Assembly: GCA_964611435.1 (NCBI GenBank)
Contig: CAZSXT010000002.1
Location: 62,001 to 126,000 of the forward strand
DNA length: 64,000 bases
Origin: JAYPHU01 sp964611435
GTDB taxonomy: Bacteria; Pseudomonadota; Alphaproteobacteria; Rhodospirillales; UBA2165
Direction of reading: 5' to 3'
Shown: piece after piece, positions 32,759 through 41,561 of the stretch
Position numbering within the stretch: the stretch's first letter is position 1
Layout: every line of letters starts with the position of its first letter
Position numbers and translations under genes: made by a program
Notes under the pieces: generated by a model
What the model saw: only the letters and a program-made list of their open reading frames with translations
Told to the model about the DNA's origin: nothing
Databases searched by the model: none

Positions 32759-35095
32759 TTACCCTCCACCACCCCTCTGCATTGCCTGCCAAATATGGTG
32801 CGGCGTGGCCGGCATATTGATGTGGGTCACGCCGTAGTCTTTTAGGGCATCCACAATGGCGCTGATGAACGCCGCCGGAGAGCCGGTGGTGCCGCCTTCC
32901 CCGCCGGCCTTGACGCCCAGGGGATTGGTCGGCGACGGCACTTCGTTGAGCGCCACTTTGAAATCCGGCACATCGCCGGCCCGCAGCATCCCGTAATCCA
33001 TCAACGAGCCCGACAGCGTCTGGCCGGTGTGATCATCGATCACGCACGCCTCCACCATGGCTTGGCCCAATCCCTGGACCACTGCGCCATGGGTCTGGCC
33101 ATGGACGATCAGCGGATTAATCGCCCGGCCCACATCATCCACCGCGGCGTAGCGGACCAGCTCCACCCCACCGGTTTCCGGGTCCACCTCCACTTCGCAG
33201 ATATGCGCGCCATTGGGAAACACCGGCGTGTGCATTTCGTTGGCGCGCTTCACGTAAAGCCCGTCCGAGAGTGCTTCGGGCAAGTCCACCCCCTCCAACT
33301 CCTTCGCCAATTGGAACCAGCCGATTGATTTATCTGTGCCCTTCACCGTGAAGCTCCCGTCGGCGAACTCGATGTCGCCGGCCGACGCCTCCAGCACATG
33401 CCCCGCCAGTTGCCGGCCTTTCTCGATCAGTTCATCGGCCGCGAGCACAATCACCGTCCCCGCCATGCGCATGGACCGGCCGGAGTGAGAGCCGCCGCCA
33501 ACCTTCACCACATCCGTGTCGCCGAGCACGATCTGCACTTGATCCAAAGGCAGGCCCAACCACTCCGCTGCAACCTGGGCGAAGCTGGTTTCGTGGCCTT
33601 GGCCCGATGGCTGGGTGCCGATCACCACATCCACCCGGTCGTCCGGAGTCACGGTGATTTCTGTCTGTTCGATGGGACTGCCGATGGACGATTCCACATA
33701 GGTGATAAAGCCGACGCCCAGCAGCTTGCCCCGCGCCTTGGCCTCGGCCCGGCGGGCCTCCACATCCCCCCAGCCGGCAAGCTTCTTGGCGATGTCGAGG
33801 TTCTCCGCATAATGGCCGCTGTCGTAATCCATGCCGATGGGATTGCGGTAGGGCATCTCGGCCTCGGTCACTAGGTTTTGCCGGCGCAACTCCTGCGGAT
33901 CGCGGCCCAGTTCCCGGGCCGCCTGTTCCACCAGCCGTTCGATGGCGAAGGTGACCTCGGGCCGGCCCGAACTGCGATAGGCCTGGGTGGGCACCGTGTT
34001 GGTAAACACCGCGCGGGATCGGATCATGCCGGCGGATATCCGGTAGTTGCCGCTGATCAACTGTGAGCCCTTGGCGATGGGCGAGAACGACACCGCGCGC
34101 GCGCCCACGTTGGAGATATTGTCGGCGCGGACGGCGAGGAAATTGCCCTCGGCGTCCAACGCGAGTTCCAACGTCGAATGCAGATCCCGGCCCTGGTAAT
34201 CACTGATGAAGGCTTCCGACCGGTCACAGGTGTATTTCACCGGCCGGCCGATTTTCTTCGAGGCCCAGGCGGCCAAGGGAAATTCCACATAGACCCGGTT
34301 GCGGGTGCCGAAGTTGCCGCCCACGTCATAAGAGAATATCCGCACATCCTCGGGTTCCATGCCCAAGACCTCGGCAATTTCCCGCTTTTGCCGGACAGAA
34401 CCGCCGCTGCCGGCGTACAGGGTATAGCGCCCCGACTCCGCATCATAATTGGCCAGCACCGCGCGAGGCTCCATGGGTACGCCGGTGACCCGGCCGATAT
34501 GCACCGTCGACTTAACGACGTGCGTGGCGGCGGCGAAGGCAGCTTCGGTTCCGGCAATATCGCCGAAAGTGCTGTCGATACAGACATTCCCCGGCAGTTC
34601 GTCCCACACCGGCGGCTGTTCGGTCTCGGCGGCCGCAAAGGTATCGGTGTTGTAGGGCAGCACCTCGTACTCGACGGAGATGGCTTCCGCCGCGTCCAAG
34701 GCCTGCCCCCGGTTTTCGGCAATGACGCAGGCCACCGCCTCGCCCACATGGCGCACCTTGTCCGCCGGGAGAGGCATATGGGGTCCGATAAATACGTCAC
34801 TGTCGCCGGGACCCCGCAATTTTAGATCATGATCGGTCTTGGGCAGCGGGCTATGGGGGATCGGTCTCAGCCCGTCCGCCGCGCAGTCTGCGCCGGTGAA
34901 CACACCCAGTACACCAGGTAGGGCAGCCGCACCCGCCGTCTCGATTTTGACGATCCGAGCATGAGGATGAGGGGAGCGGATCATCGCCATATAGGCCTGA
35001 CCGGGGGCGGAAAAATCATCAGTGAACCGGCCCTTGCCGGTCAGCAGGCGCTGATCCTCCTTGCGGCGGAGAGGCTGTCCAATCGGCTTATTCAC
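32759..35095 (-). CDS. Xanthine dehydrogenase-family molybdopterin-binding subunit
   Basis: The large catalytic subunit of a molybdenum hydroxylase (CoxL/aldehyde oxidase type), 778 residues. Seen: GQPLRRKEDQRLLTGKGRFT at the N-terminus, the active-site loop QAYRSSGRPEVTFAIERLVE near 370-390, IGTQPSGQGHETSFAQVAAE, VGGGSHSGRSMRMAG, and the catalytic-Glu stretch GVKAGGEGGTTGSPAAF near 725. The loop lacks the Cys of true CO dehydrogenases, so it hydroxylates something else. The FAD and 2Fe-2S subunits normally encoded beside it are absent here. It lies 5 bp downstream of a UbiD gene on the same strand, so cotranscription is likely. Confidence 0.92.
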   Translation of the reverse strand: MNKPIGQPLRRKEDQRLLTGKGRFTDDFSAPGQAYMAMIRSPHPHARIVKIETAGAAALPGVLGVFTGADCAADGLRPIPHSPLPKTDHDLKLRGPGDSDVFIGPHMPLPADKVRHVGEAVACVIAENRGQALDAAEAISVEYEVLPYNTDTFAAAETEQPPVWDELPGNVCIDSTFGDIAGTEAAFAAATHVVKSTVHIGRVTGVPMEPRAVLANYDAESGRYTLYAGSGGSVRQKREIAEVLGMEPEDVRIFSYDVGGNFGTRNRVYVEFPLAAWASKKIGRPVKYTCDRSEAFISDYQGRDLHSTLELALDAEGNFLAVRADNISNVGARAVSFSPIAKGSQLISGNYRISAGMIRSRAVFTNTVPTQAYRSSGRPEVTFAIERLVEQAARELGRDPQELRRQNLVTEAEMPYRNPIGMDYDSGHYAENLDIAKKLAGWGDVEARRAEAKARGKLLGVGFITYVESSIGSPIEQTEITVTPDDRVDVVIGTQPSGQGHETSFAQVAAEWLGLPLDQVQIVLGDTDVVKVGGGSHSGRSMRMAGTVIVLAADELIEKGRQLAGHVLEASAGDIEFADGSFTVKGTDKSIGWFQLAKELEGVDLPEALSDGLYVKRANEMHTPVFPNGAHICEVEVDPETGGVELVRYAAVDDVGRAINPLIVHGQTHGAVVQGLGQAMVEACVIDDHTGQTLSGSLMDYGMLRAGDVPDFKVALNEVPSPTNPLGVKAGGEGGTTGSPAAFISAIVDALKDYGVTHINMPATPHHIWQAMQRGGGG

Positions 35096-35100
35096 GGGGT

Positions 35101-36735
35101 CTATTTGATCACGTTGCGGACCGGGGTGTTGGGCTTGATCCCCTTGTGCCGCATCTGTTCAGAGCGTTTGCCGTTCTCCAGATAGTCGCCGGCCACGGCG
35201 CGGGCCGCCAAGTTGTCCCACTCGTCGGTCCAGTCGCCTAGGGAATAGCCGTGCCACGGGCTTTCCGGCGTCAGCGTGCCGAGGCCCAGTTTCTCCCAGA
35301 GGTCCTTGGCGTGCTCCATGAATTCTTTCTTGGGCAGGGCCAGGGGTGCGGTCTCGTGCTTCAGGGTCGCGTCCACCAGCATGGTGCCGTCGGTGCTTTT
35401 ATCGCCGCCCTTGGGCCCGTGCCCGCCGTCCCGGTTTGGCAGGATGACGATATCCGTGCTCGGGTTGGCCCGGTAGGCCATGGACCAAAACACCGCGTCG
35501 CCGTTGTTGGGATCGATATCCTCGTTCACCGCCATCACATACTTGCCGCAATCGGCCCGGAGCGTGGAGGCACCGTAAAGCGCCCGCCATACCTCGGTCT
35601 TTGGCACGCCGGGCTCCATCACGATAAAGATCACCCGGCGGATATTGGTCAGCGGCTCGTGCATCACAACGTTTTTGACGCCCTTGATGCCCAGGGTCTG
35701 CTGCAGGTGGGCCAGGAACATCTGCTCATACGCATCCCGCTTGATGGAGCTGGATTCCGACGGGGTCACTTGAGAGATGATGGAAGCGAACATGGCTTTT
35801 TGCTTCCGGGTGATCGCGGTGACATCGAAAATCATATTGAAGTCTTCGAGCGATATATGTCCGTGGGATTCCCCAAACGGCGCTTCCGGCTCCAGATATT
35901 CCGTGTCGATCAGGCCTTCGATGATGATCTCCGAATCCGCCGGCACCATCAGGTCATTGGTCACACATTTGACCATGCGGATCGGCTCCCCGGCCAGACC
36001 GCCAGCCACCCCCATCTCATCAACGCCCAGGGGCACTTTCTGCGGGCCCGTATAGGCCACGGTGGGGGGACAGCCGAGAACGCAGACGCAGGGCATCTTC
36101 TCCCCCCGCGCCTGATACTTAAGCCAATGGGGATAGCCACCGGCGCCGCCGGCCCTTGTCGCCATTCGAACGCCCAACCGATTTGAAGCTTTGAGCCCAC
36201 CCCGGTAGGTGCCGAAGTTCTGCACCCCCGTGTCCGGATCGCGCGTAACAAAATTGCCGGCCGTAATATAAGGCGCGACATCAAAGCCCGGCGTGGAGAT
36301 CGGCACCGGCAGGGCATCCAATCCCTTGCCGTCGCCGATTAAATCGTCGCCCTGCAGGATCACTTCCTGACAGGCCGCCTCGGTCACTTCCACCGGATCA
36401 ATGGGCTGGGACATGGCGCGCCGCCAAATCTCCCCAACGCCCGCCGCATCCACATTAAGCCCGGTGCGGTAAATTTCCCGGCTGCCGGCCAACGCGCCGA
36501 CCACCACCGGCATGTCATACTTTCTGCCCTTGGAATCGACCACATTCGTGAAAACAAAGGCTCGGCGGTTCTCTTCCGGCACACCGCCCCGGTATTGCCA
36601 GCGCACCAGGGGATGCATCTCGGTATCTTTATTGATTTCGGAATCGATGCGCTGAACCAGCCCGGCCTTTTCCAGATTGGCGAGGTGATCCTGAAAATCC
36701 GCGTAACCGCGTTTGGTGGGGGCCTTGGCGTCCAT
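35101..36735 (-). CDS. UbiD-family (de)carboxylase, copy 1
   Basis: A 544-residue prenyl-FMN-dependent reversible decarboxylase. Seen: FQDHLANLEKAGLVQRIDSE and HPLVRWQYRGG at the N-terminus, the prenyl-FMN/metal region VQNFGTYRGGLKASNRLG near 171-188, and EPEAPFGESHGHISL at 282-296 with the conserved Glu pair. It is longer than E. coli UbiD and lacks the ubiquinone pathway context, so a catabolic aromatic-acid or alpha,beta-unsaturated acid decarboxylase is likely. It is clearly paralogous to the protein at 38689. No ubiX homologue is in the window, so the cofactor must come from elsewhere. It is divergent from the ThDP enzyme across a 149-bp region with operator-like palindromes. Confidence 0.93.
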   Translation of the reverse strand: MDAKAPTKRGYADFQDHLANLEKAGLVQRIDSEINKDTEMHPLVRWQYRGGVPEENRRAFVFTNVVDSKGRKYDMPVVVGALAGSREIYRTGLNVDAAGVGEIWRRAMSQPIDPVEVTEAACQEVILQGDDLIGDGKGLDALPVPISTPGFDVAPYITAGNFVTRDPDTGVQNFGTYRGGLKASNRLGVRMATRAGGAGGYPHWLKYQARGEKMPCVCVLGCPPTVAYTGPQKVPLGVDEMGVAGGLAGEPIRMVKCVTNDLMVPADSEIIIEGLIDTEYLEPEAPFGESHGHISLEDFNMIFDVTAITRKQKAMFASIISQVTPSESSSIKRDAYEQMFLAHLQQTLGIKGVKNVVMHEPLTNIRRVIFIVMEPGVPKTEVWRALYGASTLRADCGKYVMAVNEDIDPNNGDAVFWSMAYRANPSTDIVILPNRDGGHGPKGGDKSTDGTMLVDATLKHETAPLALPKKEFMEHAKDLWEKLGLGTLTPESPWHGYSLGDWTDEWDNLAARAVAGDYLENGKRSEQMRHKGIKPNTPVRNVIK

Positions 36736-36740
36736 AAGAA

Positions 36741-36854
36741 ATATGGTATCCGGGAAAATGGACCGGATAAAGGCCGCCGGAGCGGTTTCAATGGCCGGCC
36801 AGATAGGTATTTCGAGGCGCCGGGGAATATGGTTCTATCGGGGAAAATATCCGG
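36741..36854. promoter_or_regulatory. Palindromic operator-like sites in the divergent UbiD/ThDP-enzyme promoter region
   Basis: A perfect 7-bp inverted repeat TATCCGG-N9-CCGGATA lies at 36747-36769. The surrounding block 36741-36766 recurs in direct orientation at 36827-36854 (ATATGGT...GGGAAAAT...CCGG), with another TATCCGG half site at 36848-36854 and one inside the ThDP gene at 36918-36924. This is the layout expected for a shared repressor or activator of both divergent units. No regulator gene adjoins. Confidence 0.5.
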
Positions 36855-36884
36855 CGCAGACCAGACCATAGGGAGCCTTCACAA

Positions 36885-38684
36885 ATGTCCGATCCGATCA
36901 GCTACGGCAGCATGAGATATCCGGAAACCCCGGTGAACCTGCCGGCCAATCAGTCCAAGGCGGAATATGGATCCGACGTCATGGCCGACACGCTGCGCAA
37001 TATGGGTTTCAAGCATGTGTTTGTGCTGCCCGGCTCCAGTTTTCGCGGGCTGCATGACTCGCTAGTGAACCATAATAGAAACCAAGGTCCGGAAATGATC
37101 ATGGGCAGCCACGAGGCGGTGGTCGTTTCCATGGCCCATGGTTATGCAAAGGCGGCGGGCGAAACCTCCCTGGCGCTCATTCATGATCTGGTTGGGCTGA
37201 TGACCGGCACGGTCAGCGTCTATAATATCTGGTGCGACCGGACGCCGGTGCTGATCCTGGGCGGCAGCGGTCCGTTTGATCCAGCACAGCGCCGCCCCAT
37301 CGATTGGACCCACACCGCCAGCATGCAGAGCGATCTGGTCAAACCGTTCTGCAAGTGGACGGACGAACCGTTAACCCTACAGTCGTCGGTGGATTCCCTG
37401 CTGAAAGCCAATAAGATTGCCGGCACGGCGCCGAAAGGCCCGGCCTACATCTGTCTGGATCAGGTCATCCAAGAAGGCGGCATCCCGGATGATCTGGTGC
37501 AGCCCGATGCCGGCGTTGCCCGGTATCAACCCGCCCCGCCCATGGCGCCCAACCCGGATGCTCTCAACGAAGCTGTCGAATTACTGGTAAACGCAGAGAT
37601 GCCGCTGATCACCGCCGGCCGGTTGGGCCGGGAACGGCGCTCCCGCGAACCGCTGATCGAGCTTGCCGAATTAACCGGCGCGGCCTGTAACGATGACCGT
37701 CATCTGGTCGCCTTCCCCACTGCCCATCCGCAGAACCTCAATAGCGATCATGACATAAAGGCCGAGGCCGACGTGATCCTGGCGCTGGATTGCGTCGATC
37801 CCACCAACGCCTATGACGGGCACGTAAAAGGGGTGCGCGGCAAAGATGGCCAGACCGTGATCGAAATGAGCCTGGAGCACACGGTCAATGACAGCTGGTC
37901 CCATTTCGGCGGACCGGTGGCGGCGGTTGATCTGCAGATCGATTGCGACCCGAACCTGGGCCTGGACCATTTGAACGCCGCGCTGAAAACACGGATCGAC
38001 GGCGACGACGCCTTGCAACAGAAAATTGCGGCGCGTAAGGACGCATTGGGCGAGCGGCACGCCAAGCTGCGGGAGGCGCAACATGAGCGTTGGCAGGAAA
38101 GCTGGGACTCGTCCCCCATCGCCACTGGCCGCATGGTGCATGAACTGTATCAAGCAGTGAAGGACAAGCCCTGGACCATGGTGCTGCGCAACAACCGGAG
38201 CTTCCCGGAAGGCTGTTGGGATTTTGCCGGCGCGGGAGATTTCCTGGGCGGCGACGGCGGCGGCGGCGTGGGCTACGGTCCAGGAGGCTCCATCGGTGCG
38301 GCTCTGGCGCTCCGGGAACAAGGGCGTTTCCCGGTCAGCATCACTGGCGACGGTGATTTCCTGATGGGTGCGGGCGCGCTCTGGACGGCCGCTCACTATC
38401 AAATTCCGCTGTTGCTGGTGATCAATAACAACAATAGCTGGGGCAATGACGAGCACCACCAAATCCGCGTCGCCAACAAACGCAACCGGCCACCGGAAAA
38501 CGCCTGGATCGGCCAGCGCATGGCCGAGCCCACCATCGACTACGCGACCGTCGCACGGGGCTACGGCGCCTGGGCGGAAGGCCCGGTGGATCATCCGGCG
38601 GAGCTGGCGGGCGTGTTCAAGCGCGCCGTCGCCGAAGTGGATAAGGGCAACGTCGCCATCGTCGATGTCAGGACGGTGCTCTAG
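36885..38684 (+). CDS. Thiamine-diphosphate-dependent enzyme between two UbiD genes
   Basis: A 599-residue ThDP enzyme. The N-terminal domain carries the activating Glu77 (MGSHEAVVVSMAHGYAKAAG). The middle domain is near 215-350 (LITAGRLGRERRSREPLIEL). The cofactor domain has GDGDFLMGAGALWTAAHYQI near 489 and ends in INNNNSWGND. It is only distantly like acetolactate synthase, and no small subunit is present. It begins 149 bp from the divergent UbiD gene and ends 4 bp before the second UbiD start, so it is cotranscribed with the latter. A carboligation or 2-keto acid decarboxylation linked to UbiD chemistry is inferred; the substrate is unknown. Confidence 0.87.
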   Translation: MSDPISYGSMRYPETPVNLPANQSKAEYGSDVMADTLRNMGFKHVFVLPGSSFRGLHDSLVNHNRNQGPEMIMGSHEAVVVSMAHGYAKAAGETSLALIHDLVGLMTGTVSVYNIWCDRTPVLILGGSGPFDPAQRRPIDWTHTASMQSDLVKPFCKWTDEPLTLQSSVDSLLKANKIAGTAPKGPAYICLDQVIQEGGIPDDLVQPDAGVARYQPAPPMAPNPDALNEAVELLVNAEMPLITAGRLGRERRSREPLIELAELTGAACNDDRHLVAFPTAHPQNLNSDHDIKAEADVILALDCVDPTNAYDGHVKGVRGKDGQTVIEMSLEHTVNDSWSHFGGPVAAVDLQIDCDPNLGLDHLNAALKTRIDGDDALQQKIAARKDALGERHAKLREAQHERWQESWDSSPIATGRMVHELYQAVKDKPWTMVLRNNRSFPEGCWDFAGAGDFLGGDGGGGVGYGPGGSIGAALALREQGRFPVSITGDGDFLMGAGALWTAAHYQIPLLLVINNNNSWGNDEHHQIRVANKRNRPPENAWIGQRMAEPTIDYATVARGYGAWAEGPVDHPAELAGVFKRAVAEVDKGNVAIVDVRTVL

Positions 38685-38688
38685 TCCC

Positions 38689-40335
38689 ATGGCCAGGAAA
38701 TCCTCAAAGAAGCGAAGCTACAATAATCTGCCCGAACATCTGGCGGCGTTGCGCAAAGCCGGCCTGTTGATGGAGGTCGATCGGGAGATCAACAAAGACA
38801 CAGAGATGCATCCCTTGGTCCGCTGGCAGTACCGGGGCGGCATGTCGGAAGCCGAACGCAAGGCCTGGCTGTTCACCAACGTGGTCGATAGCAAGGGCCG
38901 TAAATTCGATATGCCGGTGGTGCTGTGTGCGCTGGCCGGCAGCCCGTCCATCTATGAGGTCGGGTTCGGCTCATCGCTGGACCAGATTACCGACCGCTGG
39001 ATCAAGGCGATCAAAGACCCGCTCGAACCCAACGAGATCGCGCCTGATGACGCGCCGTGTCAGGAAGTCGTCTATCAGGGCAAGGACCTTACGACGGGCC
39101 ACGGGCTGGATGACCTGCCGATCCCCATCTCCACACCCGGATGGGATAACGCACCCTATACGTCCGCATCACACTTCATCACCAAAGACCCGGAGACCGG
39201 CGTTCAAAATGTCGGCACCTATCGCGGTCAGGTAAAAGCGCCGGACCGGCTGGGCATGAACACCTCGACCGAACTTCGCACCGGTGGCTACATCAACTGG
39301 CTCGCCTGGAAAGAACGGGGCGAGCGCATGCCCTGCGCCGTTGTCATCGGCTGCCCGCCAGTCGTATCGTACGCTTCTGTCCAAAAAGTGCCCGAGGGCA
39401 TCGACGAGATCGCCGTCGCGGGTGCGCTGGTGGGCGAACCCATCGATGTTGTTCCGGCCAAAACCGTGGACCTGATGGTCCCGGCGGAAGCAGAAGTGGT
39501 GATCGAAGGCTATGTGGACACCGAGTTTCTGGAACCGGAAGCACCCTTCGGCGAATCCCATGGGCACGTAAACCTACAGGAGTATAACGGGTTCATGGAC
39601 GTCACTGCCATTACCCGGAAGGAAAAGGCCATCATCACGTCGTGGGTGAGCCAGGTCGCGCCCAGCGAATCCAGCGTGATCCGCCGTTTTGCCTACGAGG
39701 CCCGCAATCTGGCGTACCTCCGAGACACGATGGGCATCAAACAGGTGATCACGGTGAAGGCCCACGAGCCGCTGACATCGCTGCATCGGGTGCACGCTAT
39801 CGTGTTCGAGCACGGCGCCACCCAAACCGAGGTTTGGCGGGCGCTGTATGGATTATCGGGCTATCGGCAGTCGGAAGGCAAATGGATCATCGCGGTGAAC
39901 GAGGATATCGACGGCTCGAACGCGGACGCGCTGTTCTGGGCCATGGCCTACCGCTGCAAGCCTCAGCATGATGTGCAGATCCTGAAACATCAGGACGCCG
40001 GCCACGGCCCTCGCAGCATGGTCGATCCCGAAGACGCATCGGTACTGGTGGATGCTACATTGAAAGAGACCTATCCGCCGATTTCCCTGCCGAAGCGGGA
40101 GTTCATGGAGCGGGCCGCCGAAATTTGGAAAGAATTAGGCCTGCCCGAACTTTCACCCCAAGCGCCCTGGTACGGCTATGACCTGGGCGAATGGACCGAA
40201 GAGTTTGAACAGATGGCCGAGCGGGCGGTGAACAGCGACTATTGGCAGACCGGCAAGATCATCGCGCAACGGCGGCGCAGCGACGTTCCCATGAACACCG
40301 AGGTGCGCACGGTCGACGGTAAAGACGACGAGTAG
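38689..40335 (+). CDS. UbiD-family (de)carboxylase, copy 2
   Basis: A 548-residue paralogue of the protein at 35101. It shares LVRWQYRGG, FTNVVDSKGRK(F/Y)DMPVV, the prenyl-FMN region VQNVGTYRGQVKAPDRLGMN, and EPEAPFGESHGHVNLQEYNG with both conserved Glu near 282-290. The two copies differ enough to suggest distinct substrates or a hetero-oligomer rather than recent duplication. ATG 38689 is 4 bp after the ThDP-enzyme stop and starts with a Lys/Ser-rich stretch; a much longer frame upstream only reads through the previous gene and is rejected. The stop is 2 bp from the convergent cyclase-like gene. Confidence 0.92.
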   Translation: MARKSSKKRSYNNLPEHLAALRKAGLLMEVDREINKDTEMHPLVRWQYRGGMSEAERKAWLFTNVVDSKGRKFDMPVVLCALAGSPSIYEVGFGSSLDQITDRWIKAIKDPLEPNEIAPDDAPCQEVVYQGKDLTTGHGLDDLPIPISTPGWDNAPYTSASHFITKDPETGVQNVGTYRGQVKAPDRLGMNTSTELRTGGYINWLAWKERGERMPCAVVIGCPPVVSYASVQKVPEGIDEIAVAGALVGEPIDVVPAKTVDLMVPAEAEVVIEGYVDTEFLEPEAPFGESHGHVNLQEYNGFMDVTAITRKEKAIITSWVSQVAPSESSVIRRFAYEARNLAYLRDTMGIKQVITVKAHEPLTSLHRVHAIVFEHGATQTEVWRALYGLSGYRQSEGKWIIAVNEDIDGSNADALFWAMAYRCKPQHDVQILKHQDAGHGPRSMVDPEDASVLVDATLKETYPPISLPKREFMERAAEIWKELGLPELSPQAPWYGYDLGEWTEEFEQMAERAVNSDYWQTGKIIAQRRRSDVPMNTEVRTVDGKDDE

Positions 40336-40337
40336 GC

Positions 40338-41561
40338 TTACTCGGCGGCGGCCGGCTCGACCTTCCACTTGGAGGAAAAAACCGCGACCGGATCGGGAAA
40401 GCCCTTCATTTCCCGGGCGCCCCGATTTTCGAACTTCATGGCCTTGCCGCGGCAGATTGACGCAACAACTTCGGACACCATGACCTCGCCGGTAGAGGCG
40501 ATGGCGCAGATGCGGGCCGCCATCTGAACGGCGGAACCAAAGATATCATCTTCTTCCCGGACGGGTTCACCGGCGTTGATGCCGATCCTGACCCCCATCG
40601 GGTCTTCCTTGCGGGCCAGATTAAAATTTTCGACGCCGCGCTGGATCGCGTTGGCCGCCTCGACCGAGTTAGTCACCCCATCGAAGGACGCCATGATGCC
40701 GTAGCCGAGATGTTTGATTTCCTTGCCGCTGAACCGGGTAATGGCGGCGCGAACGATCCGATTGTGGGCGCGGAGAATTTCCTGCGCCTCTGCATCGCCA
40801 GCCTTCTGGGTTAGCTCCGTATAGCCCATGATTTCCGTAAACATGATGGCGATGGTTTCAGCCTCACTGGCGCCCGAGGCTTTTTCCTCTTTCTTGTTCC
40901 ACTCCTTCAATGCTTCAATCAGCATACCCGGCGCGGAGCTATCGCCATTGAGTTGAGCCTGCATGGCGTCCCGGCCCTTTTCGATCATCGACATGTATTT
41001 GGGCACGCGAAAATAATCGTCGTAATCTTCGACAAACTTTTCTGCCTGCGGCGGTTTGGCGCCGACGATTTCCATGGAGGCCCGGATAATCTGCTTGATC
41101 TCGCCTTCTTCCAGATCTTCATCCGTGCCGATCACATCGCTGGCGCCTGTGGCGAACAATACCGAACCGAACTTGTTGAACATGTCCATTTTCACGTTCG
41201 CTCCATGCACCGAAGAGACGCAATCCTGCATGAAGTCGAGAACCGTCTGCTGAACTTTCACCGCCGCAGGTGAAAGCGGAAATTTTTCTCCCGACGGGAT
41301 ATCTTCCGAGGAATCCGTCTCGTCGGGCGCTTCCTGCTCCTCCTGTTGCTGGCGCAGGCGCTCTTGCTGGCGCTTGTATGCCGCCATTTGATGGGGGGTC
41401 AGCATTGGACCGTCGAGCGTTTGTTTCCAACGCTCTTTCTCTTCGGACTCGAAATCTTCGGCCCGGAGCTGCCCAGTCAGCAGCTTCAACAGACCCACGA
41501 ACAGCCCACCGCTGGAAACAACGGTCGGTCTACTTGGTCGCTGTGAGGATCCATTACTCAT
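40338..41561 (-). CDS. Class III nucleotide cyclase homologue with altered metal-binding sites
   Basis: A 407-residue protein. Residues 1-95 hold one hydrophobic patch (GGLFVGLLKLLTG) and a Gln/Glu-rich helix; residues 96-225 are a helical region of unknown type; residues 235-400 are a class III cyclase domain. In active cyclases two Asp bind the metals. Here the first is Glu243 (IMFTEIMGYTEL) and the second is Tyr287 (IKHLGYGIMASF instead of LGDG). The Asn of the usual N...R pair is Gln346, while Arg350 is kept (SAVQMAARI). Catalysis is therefore doubtful, and nucleotide sensing or a regulatory role is more likely (inference). The ATG was chosen with AGGGA 11 bases upstream. Confidence 0.82.
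   Translation of the reverse strand: MSNGSSQRPSRPTVVSSGGLFVGLLKLLTGQLRAEDFESEEKERWKQTLDGPMLTPHQMAAYKRQQERLRQQQEEQEAPDETDSSEDIPSGEKFPLSPAAVKVQQTVLDFMQDCVSSVHGANVKMDMFNKFGSVLFATGASDVIGTDEDLEEGEIKQIIRASMEIVGAKPPQAEKFVEDYDDYFRVPKYMSMIEKGRDAMQAQLNGDSSAPGMLIEALKEWNKKEEKASGASEAETIAIMFTEIMGYTELTQKAGDAEAQEILRAHNRIVRAAITRFSGKEIKHLGYGIMASFDGVTNSVEAANAIQRGVENFNLARKEDPMGVRIGINAGEPVREEDDIFGSAVQMAARICAIASTGEVMVSEVVASICRGKAMKFENRGAREMKGFPDPVAVFSSKWKVEPAAAE

Noticed and set aside
38446..38688. N-terminal extension of the second UbiD protein
   Set aside because: It reads the end of the ThDP-enzyme gene in a second frame with Ser/Pro/Arg-rich nonsense; homology to UbiD copy 1 begins only after 38689.
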